Below are positions 59,015 through 64,000 of a stretch of DNA of 64,000 nt, one piece after another. The DNA is taken from positions 171,508 to 235,507 of the forward strand of contig NZ_FOLS01000006.1 in assembly GCF_900112375.1 (NCBI RefSeq). Reading direction: 5' to 3'. The notes beneath the pieces were generated by a model that did not search any database, was not told the origin of the DNA, and saw nothing but the letters and a program-made list of their open reading frames with translations. The position numbers and the translations under genes were made by a program. The stretch comes from Pseudomonas citronellolis. GTDB lineage: Bacteria; Pseudomonadota; Gammaproteobacteria; Pseudomonadales; Pseudomonadaceae. How positions within the stretch are numbered: position 1 is the stretch's first letter; each line of letters begins with the position of its first letter.

Positions 59015-60316
59015 TCAGGATTGGCTGGAAGTCAGAGGGGAAAGGTCGACGTCGGCCGTCTGGGCCCGGCCGTCGAGGCGGCGCTGCTGCTTGATCGCGT
59101 AGTGCATCCAGACCATGCAGACGATGGTCAGGCCGAACAGCAGCATGAAGCAGGAGGAACGCACGCCGATGTGGTCGGCGGCGTAGCCGAACAGGATGGG
59201 CAGGCAGAAGCCGCCGAGGCCGCCGATGACGCCGACCATGCCGCCGACGGTGCCCATGTTCTGCGGGTAGTAGTCGTGGATGATGCGGTACACGCTGGCC
59301 TTGCCGAAGCCCTGGGCGATGCCGACCACGAACACCAGGAAGGTGAACAGCCAGACGTTCAGGCCCACGCCCAGGCTGAGGTCGCCCTGGATGCCGTGGA
59401 TGGTCATGGTGGTCTGCGGGTAGGACAGGAAGAACAGGCACACCAGGCACACCCAGAACACGCCCCAGTTCACCGCGCGGGCGCCGTAGCTGTCGCTGAA
59501 CCAGCCGCCCAGGGCGCGGATCAGGCCCGACGGCAGGGTGAACAGCATGGTGATGAAGGACGCGGTCTTCAGGTCCAGGCCGTACTCGGCGATGTAGTAC
59601 TTGGGCAGCCACAGGGCCAGGGCGACGAAGCCGCCGAAGACGAAGAAGTAGTACAGGCCGAAGCGCCACACCCGCAGCTCGGCCAGCGGCGCCAGCTGCT
59701 TGGCCAGGGTCGGCCGGGCGCGGTTGGCGTCGGCCTCGCCGCCCTTGGCGTGGGCCGGGTCGTTCCAGGTGCAGAACCAGAACAGCACCGCGGTCACCAG
59801 CATGGCCACCGAGTACACCTGCGGCACCATGCGCCAGCCGAAGGCGACCACGATCAGCGGCGCCACCAGGTTGGTGATGGCCGCGCCCGCGTTGCCGGCG
59901 CCGAAGATGCCCATGGCGGTGCCCTGGCGTTCCTTCTCGAACCACGAGGAGGTGTAGGCGATGCCCACCGCGAAGGAGCCGCCGGCCAGGCCGACGAACA
60001 GCCCCAGCACCAGGTACTGCCAGTACTGCGTGGCGAAGGCCAGGCCGTAGATGGGGATGGCCACCAGCAGCATGTGGATGAAGAACACGATGCGCCCGCC
60101 GAAACGGTCGGTGATCAACCCCAGGGGCAGGCGCACCAGCGAACCGGTGAGGATCGGCAGCGCCACCAGCAGGCCGAACTGCGCCTCGGACAGGCCCAGC
60201 TCCGCCTTGATGCGGATACCGATGATCGAGAACATCGTCCAGACCGCGAAATTCACGGCGAACGCCAGTGTGCTCATGCCGAGCACGGAGTACTGTTTCT
60301 GTCGATGCGATGCCAT
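59015..60316 (-). CDS. narK1: Nitrate transporter NarK1
   Basis: 433 residues from the ATG at 60316 (a GTG at 60325 is in frame). 12 TM helices, with GLAGGSFAVGIAYTSSWF and GFGKASVYRIIHDYYPQN as NNP signature regions. It is the NarK1-type proton/nitrate symporter group, shorter and distinct from NarK2. First gene of the nar operon; the control sites lie directly upstream. Confidence 0.94.
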   Translation of the reverse strand: MASHRQKQYSVLGMSTLAFAVNFAVWTMFSIIGIRIKAELGLSEAQFGLLVALPILTGSLVRLPLGLITDRFGGRIVFFIHMLLVAIPIYGLAFATQYWQYLVLGLFVGLAGGSFAVGIAYTSSWFEKERQGTAMGIFGAGNAGAAITNLVAPLIVVAFGWRMVPQVYSVAMLVTAVLFWFCTWNDPAHAKGGEADANRARPTLAKQLAPLAELRVWRFGLYYFFVFGGFVALALWLPKYYIAEYGLDLKTASFITMLFTLPSGLIRALGGWFSDSYGARAVNWGVFWVCLVCLFFLSYPQTTMTIHGIQGDLSLGVGLNVWLFTFLVFVVGIAQGFGKASVYRIIHDYYPQNMGTVGGMVGVIGGLGGFCLPILFGYAADHIGVRSSCFMLLFGLTIVCMVWMHYAIKQQRRLDGRAQTADVDLSPLTSSQS

Positions 60317-60377
60317 GGCCAACACTCATTCGTCGATGCCGTTGGCCGCACGTTAGGCAGAGCCCATCCGGCTTCCG

Positions 60378-60391
60378 TTGACTACGGTCAA
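60378..60391. promoter_or_regulatory. Anr/Dnr (FNR-type) box upstream of narK1
   Basis: TTGAC-TACG-GTCAA, a 14-bp near-consensus FNR-type dyad (consensus TTGAT-N4-ATCAA), centred about 68 bp before the narK1 ATG. It would allow activation under low oxygen for narK1K2GHJI. It is about 100 bp from narX and could also affect that gene. Confidence 0.8.
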
Positions 60392-60428
60392 TGGGCCCGG
60401 GGCCGTTTCATGGGCAGATGTGCGCCGC

Positions 60429-60444
60429 TACCTACAAGTGGGTA
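60429..60444. promoter_or_regulatory. NarL-type 7-2-7 heptamer palindrome
   Basis: TACCTAC-AA-GTGGGTA. Both heptamers fit TACYYMT on facing strands except at the innermost base. The spacing of two is that of the high-affinity NarL/NarP site. It lies between the Anr-type box and narX. Confidence 0.7.
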
Positions 60445-60461
60445 GCGCTGAAATACATGCA

Positions 60462-60474
60462 CAACGCTTTGATT
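60462..60474 (-). promoter_or_regulatory. IHF consensus site
   Basis: On the minus strand AATCAA-AGCG-TTG fits WATCAANNNNTTR exactly. It lies 16-28 bp before the narX start, near enough to bend DNA at the divergent promoter. Confidence 0.5.
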
Positions 60475-60489
60475 TAAAAGGTTTTTTAA

Positions 60490-62352
60490 ATGAAAACAGG
60501 TACTCGTGCGGAGCCTGATTCGGCCGACCGGTTCTTTGGAGGTACGGCCCCCGCCGGCCGCCAGACCCTGCGCCGGTCCATCGTCCTGCGCTTCGGCTGC
60601 TACCTCACCCTGCTGGTGTCCCTGGCCCTGGCCGGCATGTTCAGCGCCCTGCTGTTCGCCGACTACTCGCACCAGGACGCATCGGTGATCAACCAGGCCG
60701 GCTCGCTGCGCATGCTCAGCTACCGCCTGGCCCTGGAGCCCTCGGCGGAAGGCCGCCAGGCGCTGCGCCGCACCCTCGGCGAACGCCTGGAAAGCAGCGA
60801 GATCACGCGCCTGCTGCAACGCGCCGACGCCGACGACCCGCTGCGCCACCAGCACCAGTTGGTGCGCCTGGAACTGGCCAGCCTGGACGTCGCCCAGACC
60901 CCGGCCCTGGCCACCCTCGACACCCTGGTCGGGCACATCGACGCCTTCGTCGGCACTCTGCAGCGCAACGCCGAGCAGCGCTCGCAGATGCTCAGCACGG
61001 TGCAGGGCCTGTGCCTGTTTCTCAGCCTGCTGGTGGTGTTCGTCAGCCTCTACGACCTCAGCTACCACGTGGTCGGCCCGCTGCGCGAGCTGACGCAGAC
61101 CGCCCGCCGCCTGGGCCGCGGCCAGCTGGAGGCGCGCGTCAGCTACAGCGGCGAGGACGAGCTGAGCCAGCTGGGCGAGCGCTTCAACCAGATGGCCGAG
61201 GAGCTGCAAGGCATCTACGGCGAACTGGAAGCGCGGGTGGCGGACAAGACCCGCGCCCTCTCCCACAGCCACCAGCGCCTGGAACTGCTCTACGCCAGCG
61301 CCCGCCGCCTCGGCCAGGACCCCTACGACGAGCGCAGCCTGCGCCCGCTGCTGGGCCAGCTGGAGCAGGTGCTGCAGGCCGGCAAGGTGACCCTCTGCCT
61401 GAACAAGGACGGCGTCGAGCGCGCCTACAACTCGCTGACCGCCAGCGGCGCCATCGCCGACTTCTGCCTGCAGGGCGACTGCGGCACCTGCCGCACCCGG
61501 GCCGACAGTTGTGGCGAGGGCGGCGGCCTGCAGCCGCTGCTGATGTTCCCCCTGGCCAGCGGCGGGCACCGTTTCGGCGAGCTGTTCGTGGAAGCCAGCG
61601 GCCGCCTGGAAGACTGGCAGGCGCAATGCATCGAGGCCTTCTGCGACAACATCGCCCGCACCTTCGCCCTGGCCCTGCAGCAGGATCAGGAAAGCCGCCT
61701 GGCGCTGTTCGCCGAGCGCAGCACCATCGCCCGCGAGCTGCACGACTCGCTGGCGCAGTCGCTGTCGTACCTGAAGATCCAGGTCAGCCGCCTGGGCACC
61801 CTGCTCAAGCGCGAAGCGCCGGCGGAGAAGATCGACGAGACACTGGACGAGCTGCGCGAGGGCCTCAACAGCGCCTACCGCCAGCTGCGCGAGCTGCTCA
61901 CCACCTTCCGCCTGAGCCTGGAGCGCTCCAGCCTGGCGGTGGCGCTGGAGGACACGGTGCGCGAGTTCGCCGAGCGCGGTGAGCTGACCATCGAGTTGGA
62001 CAACCGCCTGGCGCACATCCCGCTCAACCCCAACGACGAAATCCACCTGCTGCAGATCGTCCGCGAGGCGCTGTCCAACGTGGTCCGCCATGCCCACGCC
62101 GACTGCGCGCGGGTGGTGCTGGCCGAGGGCGAGGACGGCCAGGTGCTGGTCAGCATCGAGGACGATGGCGTGGGCCTTGACCCAACGCAGAACCGCAACG
62201 GCCACTATGGGCTTAGTATCATGCGCGAACGCAGCCAGACCCTCGGCGCCGACTTCCACATCGCCCCGCGCGAGCCGCGCGGCACCCGCGTCAGCCTGAG
62301 CTTCCAGCCACACCCCCTGTCCCAACGCCAGCGCGAGGAGTCCGCCCCATGA
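60490..62352 (+). CDS. narX: Nitrate/nitrite sensor kinase NarX
   Basis: 620 residues. TM1 (about 33-55) leads to a periplasmic sensor with the P-box ([18 protein letters not shown]). TM2 (about 178-197), HAMP (about 200-250), a central module with the Cys cluster [16 protein letters not shown] (326-341), then a HisKA_3 site [16 protein letters not shown] and an ATPase domain ([18 protein letters not shown]). It phosphorylates NarL when nitrate is present. Its stop overlaps the narL start (ATGA). Confidence 0.97.
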   Translation: MKTGTRAEPDSADRFFGGTAPAGRQTLRRSIVLRFGCYLTLLVSLALAGMFSALLFADYSHQDASVINQAGSLRMLSYRLALEPSAEGRQALRRTLGERLESSEITRLLQRADADDPLRHQHQLVRLELASLDVAQTPALATLDTLVGHIDAFVGTLQRNAEQRSQMLSTVQGLCLFLSLLVVFVSLYDLSYHVVGPLRELTQTARRLGRGQLEARVSYSGEDELSQLGERFNQMAEELQGIYGELEARVADKTRALSHSHQRLELLYASARRLGQDPYDERSLRPLLGQLEQVLQAGKVTLCLNKDGVERAYNSLTASGAIADFCLQGDCGTCRTRADSCGEGGGLQPLLMFPLASGGHRFGELFVEASGRLEDWQAQCIEAFCDNIARTFALALQQDQESRLALFAERSTIARELHDSLAQSLSYLKIQVSRLGTLLKREAPAEKIDETLDELREGLNSAYRQLRELLTTFRLSLERSSLAVALEDTVREFAERGELTIELDNRLAHIPLNPNDEIHLLQIVREALSNVVRHAHADCARVVLAEGEDGQVLVSIEDDGVGLDPTQNRNGHYGLSIMRERSQTLGADFHIAPREPRGTRVSLSFQPHPLSQRQREESAP

Positions 62353-63002
62353 CCGCCAGCCCCACCGACGATCGAGCCCGCATCCTGCTGGTGGACGACC
62401 ACCCGATGATGCGCCGCGGGGTGATCCAGCTGCTGGAGTTCGAGGACGACCTCAGCGTGGTCGGCGAGGCCGGCAGCGGCGAAGAGGCCCTGCGCCTGGC
62501 CGCCGAACTGGACCCGGACATGATCCTGCTGGACCTCAACATGAAGGGCATGAACGGCCTGGAAACCCTGCGCGCGCTGCGCGAGAACGGGGTGGACGCG
62601 CGCATCGTGGTGTTCACCGTGTCCGACGACCGCGGCGACGTGATCAGCGTGCTGCGCGCCGGCGCCGACGGCTACCTGCTCAAGGACATGGAGCCCGAGC
62701 GCCTGCTGGAGCACATCCGCCAGGCCGCCACCGGCCAGCTCAGCGTCAGCCCGCAACTGACCCAGGTGCTGGCCCAGGCCCTGCGCGGCGACGAGCACCC
62801 CAAGCGCCTGGAAGACCTGACCGACCGCGAACGGCAGATCCTCCGCCAACTGGCCCAGGGCTTCAGCAACAAGATGATCGCCCGCAAGCTGGACATCACC
62901 GAAGGCACGGTGAAAGTCCACGTCAAGCGCGTGCTGCACAAGCTGGGCATGCGCTCGCGGGTGGAAGCGGCGGTATGGGCGGTGGAGAACCGCCTGGGTT
63001 GA
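62349..63002 (+). CDS. narL: Nitrate response regulator NarL
   Basis: 217 residues. Receiver domain LLVDDHPMM with the phospho-acceptor Asp in [10 protein letters not shown] and Lys in LLKDMEP. The LuxR-type HTH begins [15 protein letters not shown] and ends with [19 protein letters not shown]. It should bind the heptamer palindrome upstream of narK1 when phosphorylated. Confidence 0.97.
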   Translation: MTASPTDDRARILLVDDHPMMRRGVIQLLEFEDDLSVVGEAGSGEEALRLAAELDPDMILLDLNMKGMNGLETLRALRENGVDARIVVFTVSDDRGDVISVLRAGADGYLLKDMEPERLLEHIRQAATGQLSVSPQLTQVLAQALRGDEHPKRLEDLTDRERQILRQLAQGFSNKMIARKLDITEGTVKVHVKRVLHKLGMRSRVEAAVWAVENRLG

Positions 63003-63017
63003 AACCAGGATCGAACC

Positions 63018-63186
63018 GGGCGTAGGGCGGATAACGTTCGACGTTATCCGCCGTTTGACCGAGGCCCCAGAGCACTGCGGGTTCGAACACGCAGCGCCTG
63101 TTCGAGGACGCGCCAGGCCCAGCCACGGAGTTGGCCCATGGGCGAGGTGTAGCGGCGTATAACCGCGAACGGTTATACGCCCTACG
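63018..63186. repeat. Bipartite palindromic element, copy 2
   Basis: Same ends and internal landmarks as 32081-32248 (GGGCGTAGGGCGGATAACG at the left, ACGCCCTACG at the right), with a diverged middle. It begins 16 bp after narL. Confidence 0.85.
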
Positions 63187-63199
63187 CCGGAACGCTCTT

Positions 63200-63272
63200 C
63201 GTAGGATGGGTTGAGCTTGCGATACCCATCGGGCCAGGGTGATGGGTATCGCTTCGCTCAACCCATCCTACG
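63200..63272. repeat. 73-bp palindrome, second copy
   Basis: Differs from 48701-48773 only at one central base (A for G). A third, altered relative is inside 3845-3918. Confidence 0.9.
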
Positions 63273-63284
63273 GGGCTGTCTATT

Positions 63285-63360
63285 GGGTTCCCGCGTTCGC
63301 GGGAATGACGTCGGAAAACACGACTCTCACCCCGTCATTCCCGCGAACGCGGGAACCCAG
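63285..63360. repeat. Inverted pair of CATTCCCGCGAACGCGGGAA elements
   Basis: Two facing copies of a short GC palindrome (GGGTTCCCGCGTTCGCGGG and complement) separated by 26 bp. A single copy lies at 34627-34650. Confidence 0.85.
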
Positions 63361-63369
63361 AAAACAACG

Positions 63370-63693
63370 TATGACCTTGTCCGCGATAACCGGACATATC
63401 GGCGCGAATCGCGGATAAGATCCGCTCCTACGCCGCCCCACCCACGCCATTCCCCTGTAGGAGCGCGCCCTGCGCGCGAATCGCGGGCAGGGCCCGCTCC
63501 TACAATTTCAGGCCCCCGGAGGGTATAACGCCAACGGTTCCCGGGAAGCACGGTCGTAGGAGCGGACCTTGTCCGCGATAACCGGACATACCGGCGCGAA
63601 TCACGGATGAGATCCGCTCCTACGCCACCCCACCCACGCCATTCCCCTGTAGGAGCGCGCCCTGCGCGCGAATCGCGGGCAGGGCCCGCTCCT
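63370..63693. repeat. REP cluster, last REP interrupted by the IS110 left end
   Basis: It holds two rounds of the REP arrangement seen at 18838-19411: GACCTTGTCCGCGATA, GATCCGCTCCTACGCC and a GTAGGAGCGC REP. The final REP (from about 63646) stops at GGGCCCGCTCCT (63693), whereas intact copies continue TACAGG or TACAAT. The foreign left end TGTATGTC follows. Confidence 0.88.
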
Positions 63694-63702
63694 TGTATGT
63701 CG

Positions 63703-63900
63703 ACGACCCGCCATAACGGCGGGTAGTCTCCGGCTGATCACCGGAAGGAAGACCAGGAAGACGTGTCCGCTCCTAGGCTACGAGCCTGCACTGTAGATAG
63801 TCTCCTGCCTTCCCAATCCACTCGTGAGTCCGAACGGTATCTGGAGCCCCACCCGGTGGTAGCTCGCATAGGCAAGGTTGGATGGAGTGGAGTGCTGATG
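63703..63900 (+). ncRNA. Candidate IS110 bridge RNA
   Basis: Upstream of the transposase the DNA folds in order: hairpin CCCGCC/GGCGGG (63707-63723); CCGG/CCGG hairpin (63730-63744); a long stem (GGAAG, CAGGA, GAC at 63747-63762 with GTC, TCCTG, CTTCC at 63800-63813) around a loop with candidate target guides GTCCGCTCCT (63765-63774) and CTGTAG (63791-63796), capped by AGGCT-ACG-AGCCT; then TCCACTC/GAGTGGA (63817-63823, 63885-63891) around a second loop with its own cap (63844-63865). This is the layout described for bridge RNAs of IS621-like IS110 elements. The ends are not defined. Confidence 0.75.
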
Positions 63901-63929
63901 ATGTAAAGCTGTAAGAGGTAGCAGGAGTT

Positions 63930-64000
63930 ATGGCCATCGTAGTGGGCGTGGATATCGCCAAGAAAACTTTCGACATTGCGGTTCTGCAGAGCAATGGCAA
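63930..64000 (+). CDS. IS110-family transposase/recombinase, N-terminal start only
   Basis: 23 codons are visible, MAIVVGVDIAKKTFDIAVLQ and a few more, with AGGAG upstream. VGVDIAKKTFD is the RuvC-like DEDD start of IS110 recombinases, with Asp8 as the first catalytic acid. The rest is outside the window. Confidence 0.88.
   Translation, partial: MAIVVGVDIAKKTFDIAVLQSNG

Larger units (their letters stand above)
63694..64000 (+). mobile_element. IS110-family insertion element, left end (right end outside window)
   Basis: The element begins right after a truncated REP, at TGTATGTCGACGACCC. It has a structured non-coding leader of about 236 bp and the first codons of the transposase. The missing REP tail should be found at its right end. 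IS110 elements lack terminal inverted repeats and insert through a CT-type core, in agreement with the CT at 63692-63693. Confidence 0.85.

Noticed and set aside
53804..60445. A very long open frame on the plus strand opposite narGHJ and narK
   Set aside because: It is antisense to well-identified nar genes, has low-complexity His/Val/Gln/Ala composition and no domain. Such frames arise from GC-rich third positions.

Overview
The window is GC-rich, gene-dense bacterial chromosome. Gene content and order point to a Pseudomonas close to the P. aeruginosa group (P. nitroreducens/citronellolis-like). The evidence is lptG-lptF divergent from pepA-holC-valS, then yejK, pcs, rhlB, a dauA-like gene, moaA-ppi-narIJHG-narK2-narK1 and narXL. 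From memory this follows the order of the PA3820s to PA3879 part of P. aeruginosa PAO1. The intergenic gaps are packed with Pseudomonas REP-type palindromes. The species call is inference.

Layout. 1-3.7 kb: the end of a SulP anion transporter, a small Cys protein, a CSS-EAL phosphodiesterase and an RDD membrane protein. 4-12.4 kb: LPS export permeases LptG/LptF, then divergent pepA, holC, a small conserved gene and valS, with four tandem 163-bp REP units before valS. 12.8-24.7 kb: a periplasmic M14 peptidase, a TPP enzyme with an SLC13/TrkA-C transporter and a small winged-helix protein, a second tandem array (167-bp period), rlmF, a divergent MFS exporter/LysR pair, an isochorismatase-like hydrolase and a Dps protein with a histone-like tail. 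24.8-35.4 kb: sbcDC, an orphan TAXI-type binding protein, yejK, two GST-like genes, a GIY-YIG gene and phosphatidylcholine synthase. 35.7-43.8 kb: the aapJQMP amino-acid importer, an esterase, a cNMP-binding/GGDEF protein and rhlB. 44-48.5 kb: a chemoreceptor, a dauA-like dehydrogenase and a small double-glycine-leader peptide. 48.8-63 kb: a complete nitrate-respiration island. narK1, narK2, narGHJI, a parvulin and moaA lie on the minus strand. The sensor-regulator pair narXL diverges on the plus strand. The shared promoter region holds an Anr/Dnr-type box, a 7-2-7 NarL-type palindrome and an IHF consensus.

63-64 kb: a dense repeat cluster ends in a REP broken in its last bases by the left end of an IS110-family element. 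Before the transposase start the DNA folds into what looks like an IS110 bridge RNA. Its predicted target loop has a left guide matching the REP sequence at the junction (9 of 10 bases, the tenth a possible G-U pair) and a right guide complementary to the missing REP end. This is the most interesting object here.

Other points worth attention are the possible bacteriocin-like peptide at 48.2 kb, several composite intergenic repeats present in more than one copy, an apparent His-to-Leu change in the DauA-like active site, and the Dps-histone-tail fusion. No rRNA, tRNA or CRISPR array was recognised.
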